NCBI GenBank assembly: GCA_030435675.1
Contig: CM059622.1
Location: 11,904,001 to 11,968,000 of the forward strand
Direction: 5' to 3'
Length of the DNA: 64,000 bases
Origin: Steinernema hermaphroditum
Lineage: Eukaryota; Nematoda; Chromadorea; Rhabditida; Steinernematidae
In this document: positions 11,972 to 23,606 of the stretch, piece by piece
Numbering within the stretch: the stretch's first letter is position 1
Layout: every line of letters begins with the position of its first letter
Notes under the pieces: generated by a model
What the model was told of the DNA's origin: nothing
The model's database searches: none
Seen by the model: the letters and a program-made list of their open reading frames with translations, nothing else
Position numbers and translations under genes: made by a program

Positions 11972-12071
11972 CCGTCAGCATCGTTGGAAACTTAACCCGT
12001 CCAGCCGTAGGCGTCGGAGTGGGCGGAGCGCAGCGGGAAGACGTGGTACGAAGCTGATGAGCGCTTGTGTT
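11972..12071 (-). other. Possible upstream exon of the 790-residue gene
   Basis: An open block bounded by a TTTCAG acceptor and a GTAAGT donor reads NTSAHQLRTTSSRCAPP and on through a Thr/Pro-rich run on the minus strand. It cannot be joined in frame to the ATG at 11730 with the acceptors I see, so it is either a 5' untranslated exon, an alternative N-terminus or chance. Confidence 0.3.
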
Positions 12072-12210
12072 CTGAAATTGTTGATTTACTTTTGTTCTTA
12101 AAATAGCAGAAGGGCTCGCGAATGAATAAAAATCCGAATATACAATTCGCGAGAATAAATAAACAAAATAAACCGATTGTCAATGTATGAAATGAGAAAT
12201 TAAGGCCCAC

Positions 12211-13082
12211 TCGTAAAGGGATAAGTTCAGCAAATGGATTACGTATTTTTTTGTTATCTTACCGTCAGGAGATTAATAGATTACTACTTCAAAACAACAA
12301 TGAAATAGGGAAAGGAGCAAAAACCGTAGCGTAATTTCACGCATTACAGAATCGAGAAATATCAGAAAACGAACAAGTAGTTTTAGGGAGATGAAATCAT
12401 ACCTACCGAGTCGAATCGTAGTCGATCAATCGAGGTGTAAGTGCGGCTGCAAGCAGCGATCGAAGCGCCGATTCAAAATTTCGAAAAGTAGAGAGAGTTT
12501 CGAAAGGGTACGGTCGCGTTTGTTGTCAGGGATATCCTTGCGGGAGCCAAACCACGACGAGCACTCGGGGCAAATCACTGTTCTGACGGCACAAAGCAAT
12601 GCCAGCAAACACAGCGAGATATCTGTCAATAATATGCAATGCAGCACCAAAGAGCAATGCAAAAACGAAAAAAACGAAGAAAAGCGACACGTAACCATAT
12701 GTCCCAATCTGGCTCCATAAACTGCATAACTGCGTTGAATGAAAGGCACATTCTACTTTTATTTCGGTAAACCAAAATGACCATTTCCAGCTGCAATACG
12801 GAAATCGAGACGGTAGAAAATCTGCTTTTTTCGTTTTTCGACAATTTCGTGACTTATGTGTTACTTTTGCTTGAATGAACAGTTTTTCTAAGGGCGCTTA
12901 CAAGTAAGGTCTCGCCTCGCCACGTCACGCCAAGGAAAAAGCCATAAATGCCTGGCTTCGTCTTCGTAATTTTGTAGAACATCGGACATGGAGTCAGTGC
13001 TGCAAAGCGTGTTGAGGGCAGACCCAGGCATGACCTGCGGTAGACAGTCTAGACCGTCTTTGGCAGACCTTCCCCATAATGT
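12211..13082. other. Gene-free stretch
   Basis: Nothing supportable. The open frames at 12391-12720 (plus) and 12426-12749 (minus) overlap each other on opposite strands and have no features I can defend. Confidence 0.4.
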
Positions 13083-13248
13083 ACAGGGTGACAAAAAGGG
13101 CATCTAGACAGAAATCTGCAATGCCATTTTCGTAAGCATCCAAGCGTGGCACAGATGGGAAAATTAAAACAAAAGCAAAAGACAACAAAAGCCGGTCTCA
13201 TCGGTTTTTCTAGACTTCTGTCAAGGTGCATTTTTGGGCCACCCTGCA
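13083..13248. mobile_element. Short mariner/Tc1-like MITE
   Basis: About 166 bp with imperfect terminal inverted repeats: acagggtgacaaaaaggg at the left and tttttgggccaccctg at the right. The same terminus (gggccaccctgt) ends elements near 32548, 32936 and 34024. Such CAGGGTGGCC termini are typical of IS630/Tc1/mariner-derived elements. No transposase is present. Confidence 0.55.
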
Positions 13249-13576
13249 ACTCTAAAGAACATCGGATCGTGGTACAAGACGAGGTTAAAGCTGTCCCTAA
13301 TGAAATTTCTGTCGTTATAGTCGAAGTGCAACATTGCTACGGGTAACCTTGTTATTCAGTGCGAGTGAAAGACTGACAGTATTCGTTTTATTTTCGTAGG
13401 CGTCTTAATTGAATCTGAATCACTGAAAAATTGTATAAAACGAAGTGCACAGTTCACTAGATACGAATACTAAATCACGAACTTTCCTATTGAGAGCTGC
13501 ACGCTTTTACTGGATATGAAATAGCCTGAAGCATTTCTGCGTATTCTGCTGAGCTAGGTGCATGTCATAGTCTAGC

Positions 13577-14797
13577 ATGAATAGTTCCTACGAGTACCTG
13601 GCTGAACTGAGCAAGGGCCGAGCCTTTCCCGAACCTCCGCCGTATAAATACCGTGTGCTGTTTGGACTGCTTTACATTGTCCTGACGACCACCGCCCTGA
13701 CACTTTACCTTCCTCTAATCATTGTAAGTTCATTACGGATTACATGTAACTAAACTCAGCCGCAGATTTTCAATGTCTACAGGAAGTTCCGAAATAATTC
13801 TTGCTACTGGATCATGACTGCCCTTGGTCTGTGCGACGTAATAATGCTCATAGGAGAGATAGGAATAGGCGTATTAGTAGTTGCACGCTCGCCAAACGAG
13901 ATCGAACCTGAAGCTGTAAGTTATTGGATTATAAGTGGACGTATGCGAATAAGTTCAGGTGCGCATGAAACTGTTCGAACCTGCTGTAAGAACAACACTT
14001 TGGTTTGAGAAGGTGCCAAAAAAGATCGTCACGGCATAGTGAATCTTGATCTTTAGGTACTTATGAGCTCGATGAGTGCTGGCATCCTCTCCGGCTGCTT
14101 AATGTTTCCCATATTGGCGCTGAATCGTTTAACAACTATAACTGGGATCTGCAAACTTCCAACATGCATTTATATGGTAAGCAATGAAGAAAACACTTTC
14201 ATAACCGAGCTGTTTCCGTTCCTCATGATGATCGCCTTTTCTTAAATCCCATTCTTTGTACTGCTCTCCGTCTTCTGCGACATGGGTTTTCTTTTCAATG
14301 AAGTGACCCTTGTGCCAGAAGAACCTGTCTCCTATTTACGACTTCACTATTTCTTGGCCTTGGAAACAGCACTGTCGGCTTTCGCTTACATTTCTACGTT
14401 GGTTATGTACTTGATGCTCGTCACTTTCTTAGTTCTTCAACGGCTAAGACTGACGATATTAGCAAAAAAGAAACTGGTGCCTCATGAAGTAAAACTGCTC
14501 GTGCAAAGTGTGATCACCTTTGCATGTGGCGGCGCGCTCGTCATCGTCAGTCGTCGGAATGTTGAAACAACAACTCAAAGCTACAAGATTCTGGCACCAC
14601 ATAATCTGATATTGATACTATTTTGTGGATTCCTCAATCCTATAATGTATGTTGTGTCGAACAGGTGAATTCTTCTTTCAAGTGTTCATGTCTTAATTTT
14701 AACTTTTAGTCAGCTGCGTGCCGTAATCAAGGAATTACTCGACAATATCAATTGGAGAAGTAATGTCACACCGGTATCCGCGACATCGCTTCCGTAG
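13577..14797 (+). pseudogene. Srt-like chemoreceptor with premature stop
   Basis: Five exons can be drawn: 13577-13723, 13766-13915, 14057-14176, 14210-14664 and 14710-14797, 319 codons including one internal stop. TM1/TM2 features (SCYWIMTALGLCD), the TM3-region ILALNR and the TM7 motif NPIMYVVSNRQLR match the intact paralog at 29.2 kb (SCYWIMISIGICD, VLAFNR, RPVMHLMSNRQLR). The exon 2 lengths are identical (150 nt). In exon 4 the codon at 14243-14245 is TAA where the paralog has Tyr just before IPF, and no downstream acceptor can skip it. Frame is otherwise kept to the end, so inactivation is recent, polymorphic, or a sequencing error. The 33-nt intron 3 is unusually short and may be unspliced; the stop is reached either way. 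Confidence 0.72.
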
Positions 14798-15652
14798 TGT
14801 ATAACTTGCGCTGGAAAGTGGATGGTGTCGAAGGCAACACGTCTTCCTTTGGAAGGCGATATGTTATGTGCCATTTCATCAATAAATATCGCCTGCAATC
14901 AGAGACCTGTGTGACCCAAAGTGAAGTTTCCTCTCATAAAGCCTTGCCTAACTCTAACTTAGAAGACTCTTTCGAACATTACAGTCATTATAATTGATTT
15001 TGGGTAATGGGATAGAACCAGTGCCCAAAATCTACTCAGTGGGGGGATGGGATGCGTACCATCTAATCGTCCACGTCAAATCGTTCTGCTCCGGGATGGG
15101 ATAATGGTAATGAAAAGACGGTCACCGCTTAAAATGCGTTTCTCAAAGATTCACTGTTACTAGGTGGTACCGAAGTTTGTCCCATTTTCCGTCTACGCCT
15201 GCTCAAATAACACCAATATTCTGTTTGTAAGAGAAACTTATTTATTAATTATTACGAAGTCCTCTGTTAGGGGTGCTTACGTATACAGACAATGACAAAC
15301 AGTGTGTAATACCCGTAATCCACGTAATCGGAAATTAAATGAGTTTGGTCCAGGTGAAAAGCCGTTGCACCTTTCAGTGATATAATGTAGAGTTAGCAGT
15401 TCGGCGAGACCAATAGCGTGGACGGTGGAATTCCATGAACTCAGACACAGAACTACTATAGAAAACCGGCTTCATCTGCTGTGTGCTGCAGCTGTTAATA
15501 TCTATAAATTGTTCGCATCAAGTGGGTAGTTTAGTCAAAGCACAAACTACTTATGACAAGAGCAGTGCATTGAGAATTATCATGGTTTAACAATGCTATT
15601 TATGTCTGCATCACAGAAACAGCCATCACTACAAATACGGACGTGATCTTCT
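14798..15652. other. Gene-free stretch
   Basis: Intergenic sequence between the stop-bearing Srt-like gene and receptor member d. No coding or repeat structure that I can support. Confidence 0.45.
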
Positions 15653-16579
15653 CTATGTGCTTCCTATGGAACTTCCGCTTGAGTTTCCCAGTTTCGTTGC
15701 TAGAGATACTGCGAAGAACGTCGTGTAGAACACATAGAGAGCATTCGGATAAGATCCAACAATAGTTGTTATCGATATATCGCCGATCCAGTCGATGAGC
15801 GATGTGAGAAGCGTTGGAATAATGATGAGCCCGATCTCGGCCAACATTTGATAAACGACGATTTGATTGGCCTAGAGTCCATGATTCACTGTTTTGATAA
15901 AAACGTACCCTTACGGTCTTCAGCGTTTCGTCGACGAAGAGAGTCCGCGTTGTGAATTGCTTGAGTCTCCACAGAAAATACAAAGTAAGAGGAACGTTCA
16001 CAGCTGATATTCCACTTTTGAAGTAGTACATGGCATCGACGAATTCGTCATGAACCACACCACGAAAATGTTTCAGCTTTTCCGAGGGTATCGGAATTCG
16101 TCCAATCTCATAGACGCCAATATTGGCGGCAAAAGCGAAAGCAACTAGGGCCGCGAAAACAATCCAAGTAGTCTTGTGTTTATGGGTGTACAGAATCGGT
16201 CGCTGAATGGCAACAGTGCGGTCGATGACGGTGAAAAAGTCGCAGCATATGAGGCTAAGCGAAGTGGAAAACATTAACGACCCGGTCCAATAGATTAAAG
16301 CGTGACTCCACGATGTACCTGAAAGTCATACTAATTATTTCTCATGAGGATATTTATATGCTCACTATTGGAAATGTGGATCATGTATGCAGTATATGCT
16401 GTTGAAGATAGGTTATAGGCGAGGTGAACAACAGTGGTCAGCAGAGCCATACCGTATCGCTTAGCGTGTGACCGATTAGCAGCAAATATGAAAATAAGAT
16501 TTCTGATATGCAGTGCAATGGAAATGACATCGAAAGCGATTGTAACCCAGTAGATTATAAGTTTCGAGAGAGCTGACAT
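15653..16579 (-). CDS. Seven-transmembrane chemoreceptor, family 1 member d
   Basis: Exons 16579-16366, 16318-15915 and 15871-15653 give 278 residues beginning MSALSKLIIYW. Exon 1 (214 nt) equals member c, exon 2 (404 nt) equals member e, and junction phases (1, 0) match. TM3 ends in VIDRTVAIQRPILY; the last exon starts ANQIVVYQMLAE. The C-terminal tail is aberrant: after ATKL the frame reads GNSSGSSIGST and stops, whereas the +2 frame would read KLKRKF with a basic tail like the siblings. An 8-nt duplication (aaactggg before aaactc) explains the shift. Only the cytoplasmic tail is affected, so the receptor may still work. Confidence 0.8.
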
Positions 16580-17324
16580 GACAACAGCAGCTGGTCGGAA
16601 CCGCTACTAAGGTGCTTCAAATCGGCGACGGGCAAATGGTCAATGAGTGTTGAGAGGCCGCTCGATTCACCTGTCGGAAATGACTTTTTCTGTCACCGTT
16701 ACCAGTTTAAGTACATAGTAAGAAAAGAAACGAACACTTCCAAACGCACACGGAAATTTCGGAGCACCTGCTTCAAAAAACTACGATTTCTCTAATCAAG
16801 TTCTTCCTTGTCACGTATAGGCATGTAATATACAGTAGACAACTCGAAACGGACCCACTTCCAATAAACCATTGCGTGCAGGTCATCTCGAATAAGTTAA
16901 TCCGTGACAAAATAAAAAACGGAAACAAGAAATGTAGTTGAGAGCAATAATTTATAGTTTGTTCCTTTGAACAACATCATTAATAATTCTCTGATTTAGT
17001 GATGACCGGCGATATCGACCAACAATCGTAGTGACCCCACTAATCGAACACCGGTCGAAAAACAAGTTTCTAAGACGTCACGAATTTTGTGGAGTTAAAA
17101 TGCTGGAACGTGGCTAGCGTAAGCCGAGCCAGGATGTTAGGCCAATTAAAAAATGAATGTTCGGACTCGCTTTGCTCGCCCACTGTCTAAATTTTCAGGT
17201 TGAGAACCGCTAAAAGAAGTGGATCCTTGATTACGAGAAGTGAGATGAGAGCGGAACGACCAACTGACGGGATGAATGATTCACAAAGAAACTCACTTGT
17301 CTCGTTTGCCCTATTCGAGCGTTT
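16580..17324. other. Gene-free stretch
   Basis: 5' flank of receptor member d on the minus strand and further intergenic DNA. No gene supported. Confidence 0.4.
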
Positions 17325-17665
17325 CCAATCGATTAAGTACTATAACAGACAACGAGGACATCTAGCAGGTAGCCGTTACACACAGCTACTAAGCCCACAT
17401 AGTGGCTCCACAAGTTCACTTCTGCGTTACAGAAACAGAGTCGAAATGTTGAAAAAATGACCCTCGGATTCTCAAAAAGTACGAGTGCCCGAGACCGCAT
17501 TTTTTTAAGTTGACCCTCAGAATGGCTCTCCATTTTGAGCTGAAAGATTTCTTTGCTGTTTATCTATCACTCTCCCAGGCCTATCTTACTGTCATCTGTA
17601 CTGATCCGTAAATGGAAACAGCACAGTAAACCACGCAGAACAAGGCAAAGAGGTCGAAAATCAGG
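17325..17665. repeat. Dispersed repeat copy 1
   Basis: This stretch matches 31060-31415 in the same orientation over most of its length, with point differences and small gaps. Shared phrases include the start (aatcgattaagta), a central agaatggctctccattttgagctg and the end (gacaaagaggtcgaaaat). On the minus strand the end of both copies reads FDLFALFC or FDLFVLFG followed by hydrophobic residues, which hints that the repeat carries a decayed membrane-protein exon. Confidence 0.6.
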
Positions 17666-17879
17666 CCAAAACAGTTTTTGACCTCAAGCCTTGGACTTTC
17701 TACAAAAGGAAGGATCCGGCTCCAGCCCGAAAAAAAAGACTGACGTTGAGCAATCGAATGATGAATACCTTAAGTGAAATGAGCGTTTTTGTGGTCTTTA
17801 AACATTCACTTTTAAAAACGGTCATTTTCAATGTTTCAACCCAATATTAAAATTCTAATCTGAGAATCATAAAAATGTA

Positions 17880-18166
17880 GGCTCTATTAGGGAGAAGTGA
17901 CCAAAACTATACCGATCTTGACAAAACTATACCGATCTTGAGAGAATGGTATCGATCTTGACAGAATGGTATTTATTTTGACAAAACTGAATTTAGATTG
18001 ACATAACCACATTTCACTGACAAAATCATAAATCAGCCTTTGTAGTAGTTAAAGATTAAAGAACCTTTTGTCAGTGAAATGTGGTTGTGTCAATCTAAAT
18101 TCAGTTTTGTCAAAATAAATACCATTCTGTCAAGATCGGTATAGTTTTGGTCTCCCTAATAGAGCC
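17880..18166. mobile_element. hAT-like foldback MITE with 8-bp target duplication
   Basis: A 287-bp near-palindrome. Termini are ggctctattagggaga and its exact complement. Arms of about 120 bp pair with each other over nearly their whole length, with a small loop around 18030. The element is flanked by the same 8 bp, aaaatgta, at 17872-17879 and 18167-18174. An 8-bp target duplication is the signature of hAT-superfamily insertion. No open reading frame of note, so it is non-autonomous. Confidence 0.85.
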
Positions 18167-18174
18167 AAAATGTA

Positions 18175-19080
18175 TATATAATTACTTTATTATGTATCAA
18201 ATCTGAAGACTAATTGGTGAAATAAGAAATATTTTTTCAAGCTTATGCAAGAACGGGAAAGGGAAGCATAAGAAACTAAAACAGAGTGATCATTTCTGAC
18301 AGGTGAGCAAGCTCTGGGAATGGCCTTAGTTCTTGATGGCCTGAGTGCACCAGTAATTTCTTTTCTAGAGGCCATCGAACAGAAAGTTTTCGACCTTTCG
18401 TTTTCGATAAACGATAAATATAAAATTATTAATTGAGACAGTTGAAAGTCATTTCGTTGAAGTTTATTCAGGTCATACTTTTATTGTTTTGTTCAGCCGC
18501 ATGCTAATCAAGTTCTATCTGCTTGTACCGAGAATACGTAAACCTCATTGCAGCAATTTTATGGATACATCGCGCTACTTCCGTACTCAAGAGTAAATGA
18601 AAAAGACGAAACAGCTCTCTGGGAGTTGAAGGCATAACCATCGCTAAAAAGATTATACGATGGAAAGGGGCATGTGTATGACGAATGAACGATCATAGTC
18701 AGGATAGGTTCTTTGAGGATTAAAAACTTTTAGAAAATTCAGTCATTCAAGGTCAAAGATCTCTAATGCGTCGGCGAACTATGCTCTCGCTTCATTATTC
18801 TAAGCGCCCCTTTATTCAACAGTAGGTATTCAACATCGTCGTTAATTTCGACACCCTGTTTAACACCATGATCCTCTATAGGCTAGACAAAAGTGCAACA
18901 ACACGGTCATGAGCTAGCAAGGGAGCATCAAGAACACATACAACTCTTCTCTGTACCACAAACTCCAAATTTGATGCCCACGTTCCTTGCACCAGTGTTC
19001 CGATTCACCCAAACGCAGCATATATGAAGGAAGGAGACTGCGTTGTCATTAGAGTACTCCAAAGTCTTCATTCATCTTTA
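18175..19080. other. Gene-free stretch
   Basis: 3' flank of the receptor gene on the minus strand and intergenic sequence. No gene or repeat I can support. Confidence 0.4.
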
Positions 19081-20105
19081 TTATGCCTTTGTTGTCACCA
19101 GCACAAACACTCTCTTCTGATGTTTGATGATTACGTGAAAGTACACGAGCATGGTAAGCAGACCGTCGAGCGAACCGTACAGTATTATGCACGGGCCAAT
19201 AAATCGCGTTATACTTTTACCACTCTGCAATGCGCTCAGTTACTTTAGAAATGTTCTTCTCTCAACCTACTGTTCTGATCATGATGTAGTCGGGAACAAA
19301 GTACGCCAGCACAAAGACCGTTCGAAGAACAAAATAATATTTCGTGAAACTACTGAACTTGTCTTCTGGTGCCGCTGCGCTCTGTGACTTGGCCCTTGCC
19401 TTCTGAAGCGTAACAAGAAAGATGCACCCGGAAGCAGTCATAGAGATGGCGCCAATAAGCCTGTTGTAAAAGTCACTTGTTCGACCTGTGAGACCAAGCG
19501 AAGTGACACAGTTGAACGCGAAACAACCTAAGACGACACTATATGGTCTTAAGTACGTAGAAACTACCTTCAGGGAACGGTTGACCAGTGACGCTGTACG
19601 ACGATAGGTGGAAGTAGAATGTTGTTGACATCGCCACTGCTGAGAAAAGCAGCACCATTACGGTAATCGCTTTGTGCAGTTTTGCGGCATGGAACGGTAG
19701 AAGAAGAATGACAGTCCTCTGGACGAATAGACCTGTGGAGGCAAAGTCACACAGGCTCCCTACGCAATGACCTAAGACGAAAGGAAGAACGAACACAATC
19801 GTGTTTTCCGATGAATTCTTCAAAATGTCTGCACCCAACAAAATAAGTAGAATAGATCCACTCGTGAACAATAGCGATGACATAAATATGGATAAGAAGA
19901 GGAGTAGAAGAGGCAAAGACTTTGTCGTAAATCTCCTCATTCTCCGCTTCAGGTAAACGATTAAGAGAGATATGGTGGCCATAGAAAAAACAATGGTCAC
20001 AGAGGTCTCAATGAACGTAACTATTGAGTACATTTCGATTAGGATAGGCAATTCATGTGTGGCCAAGGGAAATTCCGCTTTTGCTTGTTCGGCTGTTTTT
20101 CTCAA
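19081..20105 (-). CDS. Seven-transmembrane chemoreceptor, family 3 member a
   Basis: Exons 20105-19568, 19527-19271 and 19224-19081 join in phase to give 312 residues. At least six hydrophobic segments are clear. The TM3-end motif is FVQRTVILLLPF, the pre-TM6 region is KYYFVLRTVFVLAYFVPDY, and the last exon begins SGKSITRFIGP with YGSLDGLL in TM7. Each exon boundary has an exact counterpart in the gene at 22.0-23.0 kb, so the two are a tandem pair in the same orientation. The Q-R-T-I/V-I-L-L-F-P signature differs from family 1 and recalls Srz or Sru type receptors, but I cannot assign it with certainty. Confidence 0.8.
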
Positions 20106-20790
20106 ATGGCGTTAATCTGATCAATTAAATGCTAATTTAAACCCAATTTACTAAGAATTATTCACATAGAACAAAACCAGATATGTTTCAAAATCGACTC
20201 GGAAAGAATAAAGAGGAAGCGGAAAGGGACATTGCAGCGCAATTACCTTTCAATGGAACTGCACAGCTGCGCTGCAGATTAGCGGTCACAGTCTCTTTGG
20301 ACTTGTTCTGGCCACCGTTACGCAACACTTCCAGGTTTCCCTTCACCTACACTTTTCACTTTTCAAACGATTTGGACCCCACTTTCGAAGTTCCCATGGT
20401 CAGATGAGGTTATAAGCCGACATTCCGGTACGGTACATGCATATGCCTACCTGTGTGCAGATTTTCATCTCGATTCGAGGCATATACGCTCCCATATACG
20501 TTCTTAATATACGCTCTTTTTTGTCTTTTACTTGATAAAGTTCCCTGATGACCGTGAAGATTTTCATCGCAGCATGTATCACAATATTGCCGACACTGGA
20601 TTGGGTATAACTTTCGAAGGGTCTTTGCATGATCAGATGTGTATATAAGCCAGCGGACTTCTATGGGTGATAATTATTAAGTCTGGATTCAGTTCGATTT
20701 GAAAGCATATGCTTTCCGTTGTAAGCTCGTTATAACATTTATCACTGTTTTATATAACAGCAAGTGCGTTACATTGTATCATATTATATA

Positions 20791-21756
20791 CTACACTCCT
20801 GTTTGTGCCAGGGTCTTCACAAACAGTGGAACATCATAGACATTCCTGAGCTTCGAAGACAACAGTATAGAACAAATGGTTGTGTAAAGAGCGAACATAG
20901 TAATTGCAATTGTGTGTGGTACATCTAGATTGAAAATGTAGTTGAGAAAAGTCGTAAGAAACGTGGGGACTATGATGATCAGAATTTCAATGGCCATTTG
21001 ATAGATGACGAGTTGATTGCTCTAAAGTCGCACACAGTTTACGCACGCAATCTGAGCGGAAATCTTACAACTTTCACACATTCGGTGAGCGATGAAGTTG
21101 GCCTTGTCTTTAGAAACCTTCTAAGTTTGCATACGAAGAGAGCCGTAAAGAGTACTGTGACAATACATATGCATGACTTGACCATGAATATCAATTCAAC
21201 AAAGTCCCGATTGATGATTTCGATTATGGCGATGGAGAACTCGAGGTTCTCTGTCGCCCCGAAGTAGCAGACAACGAGAGTGGATGAAAACATTGCGAAT
21301 AGAAGTAAATAACTCAATACACAGAACCACCGTTTAAGTGCTTGATTATAAAAAGTAGGGGTTATAATCCAAAGGAGTCGTTCGATGACAACACAAAGGT
21401 TGCAACAGACTAGGCTAATAGATAGGGAGTACATTACCGATCTGGACCAGAAGATCCCGGAAGCATATCGAACTGTAAGTTAGAAATTAAACTTTTAAAT
21501 GTTTCTGAACACTTCAAAAGTTACCGTTTCCGCACTGAATTGCGCAAGTGTAGAATGCTAGTGCACTGAAATTGTAGGCAAGGTGTACTATGATCGTGAG
21601 AAGCAGCATTCTGTACTGCTTCCTATTGTGCCTGTGTGTGAGGAAAACAGAGATTACGGTAGCGATGTTTATCACTGCTGACAAAAAGTGAAAAACTATG
21701 GTAGTCCAGTTTAGGGCGACCGTTGTTGGCCACATTTGACTTGAGGAACAAAACAT
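20791..21756 (-). CDS. Seven-transmembrane chemoreceptor, family 1 member e
   Basis: Exons 21756-21525, 21472-21069 and 21021-20791 give 288 residues; exon 2 is 404 nt as in member d. TM1 starts after MFCSSSQMWPTTVALNW. The TM3-end motif has drifted to VIERLLWIITPTFY: Asp becomes Glu, and the small residue after the hydrophobic pair becomes Trp. The last exon starts SNQLVIYQMAIE instead of ANQ. The tail is short (SKLRNVYDVPLFVKTLAQTGV). It is intact and sits between the two family 3 genes, all on the minus strand. Confidence 0.8.
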
Positions 21757-22010
21757 ATCGGAGAGCGAAGCCGTGATGGATGGTAATGAAAGTTAGTTTC
21801 CTTTTCGAAAAGAAGCATTTCAGTGTTTTTAAAACCCTCTTCCCTATGATGCCTTTCTCACTGAATAACATGCAATTGTGGCTTGTTTTTAGGTATCGCG
21901 ATTTACTTCCTATCAACGAATCTTAATGTTATCCTGACTAACGATTCACATAAGTATTCCAGTACACTATTTTGAACTTCGGATTCCATCATTGGAACGA
22001 TACAAAAACA

Positions 22011-23015
22011 TCAAGTTGATGAAACGAAGACCTTCTTCTCCTTTCTGTTTGTCACATAATAGTAAACGGCCGCCGTTAGGAGTCCATCCAGTGAACCGCA
22101 CATCATAGCGTAAGGACCGATGAAGTCGCTGAGGTTCTTACCAACCTGTAAAATGGGCATAATTTTTGATTTCCGCGAACATCCTGCTCAAACCGTTTTC
22201 GACATTATGTAATCCGGCACGAAGTACGTGACAACGGTGCTTGTGCGAACTATGAACATGTACTTTACGAATCGGCTGAGCTTTGCATCCGAAAGAGACT
22301 TGATTTTGTTCTTTCCCTTTATGAAAACGACGAGAAAGACACATCCCGTGACGATCATGCAGCCGCTGCCAATCATGCGGATGTAGAAGTCGCTGGCTCT
22401 GCCAATTGGCCCGAGAGAGCCGAGGCAGTTGAATGCGTAGCAAGCTGTAATTGCCACCTGGCGGAAAGACGAAAAACAAAGCAGCGTACCTTCGGCGAAC
22501 GGGTGCTCAAGTAGCCTGTACGAGGAAGCGATGAAGTACAGGTTGGCCGATGTCAGAGCCAGGAACGTCAGCACAGTAGCTGAGACTATGGGCTTTCGGA
22601 TTCTCGAAGATGCAAATGGAAAAAGCAAAATAATTGTTCGTTGAACGAATATTCCAACCGACGCACAATCAACGAATGTCGACATGCCGTGACCATAAAC
22701 CACAGTCAACACAAATAGCAATGTATTTTCCGGAACATTTCCTAATATACCAGCAGCTAATAGTAGCAGTTGAAGAGGAGCATTCACAAAAGCCACAGCT
22801 TGTAGAAGCACTGACAAGAAAAGAATTGACAAAGGTAGTGAATCCGCAAGGAGAGATTTCCTAGGCGTTCTTTTGACGTACAATCCAATGAAAAGTATCG
22901 TAATCAGACCGATCAATAAGGTCAAGGAGATCTCGAACAAAGAGACAAGGAACCACATACCAAAGCAGATATGAAAGCCAATGAATAAGCAATTGTTGTA
23001 ATTAACCGGTTGCAC
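22011..23015 (-). CDS. Seven-transmembrane chemoreceptor, family 3 member b
   Basis: Exons 23015-22490, 22444-22194 and 22145-22011 give 303 residues. It parallels the gene at 19.1 kb throughout: FVQRTIILLFPF after TM3, ACYAFNCLGSLGPIGRASDFY in the TM5 region, VRTSTVVTYFVPDYIMSKT before the last junction, then VGKNLSDFIGP and CGSLDGLLTAAVYYYV. The tail NRKEKKVFVSST is short and basic. The intron 2 donor (GTTTGA) is weak but demanded by phase and by the paralog. Start chosen at the first Met before TM1. Confidence 0.8.
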
Positions 23016-23606
23016 CTGCGTTTTTGGTTCCGTTATGCGTCCCTTTGATAACTAGGATAAACATGGAAATTTACGGCTATTTACAGCTGCTCCTTTCAGT
23101 TAGTGCAACAACGAGGAAGCACATTTGACACTAATTCCGTGGGGTCAAACTTTCGCCACTCTCCGGCGATGATGAAAAGCAGATTCACTAACAACGCTGT
23201 GAGTCCAAATTATGCGAAATCAAGGAAGCCAAACATCTGATAGGGAAAAAGAAGAACGTAAGCCGAAGGACCGGTAACGTAAGTAAAAAACAAAAAGAGA
23301 AAAAATCTCTGCAAGCAGAACTCTTCCATATGCCCAGAAAAGCGGCTGACCACAAGTCCTACTTGGTGGGATCCGAAAGAACGGCGATGTGCTCCAAGAA
23401 CAAGGCAGAGCGAGCTTCAGTGAAGCGCAACAAGGTCATCGCCATTCTTGTCGCTGTCTTGTCGCTTTGTCGCGGTCTAGACATGCTGTCCAGACAGTTC
23501 CTTCAGGCTCCGTCGGCCGAGAGGGACACGTCGATTGCAGTGTACCATTCGAGGCGGTCGTGCCAGGGGAGCCTTCGGTCGAGTCACTTCGCGTTCATCG
23601 ATTGGC

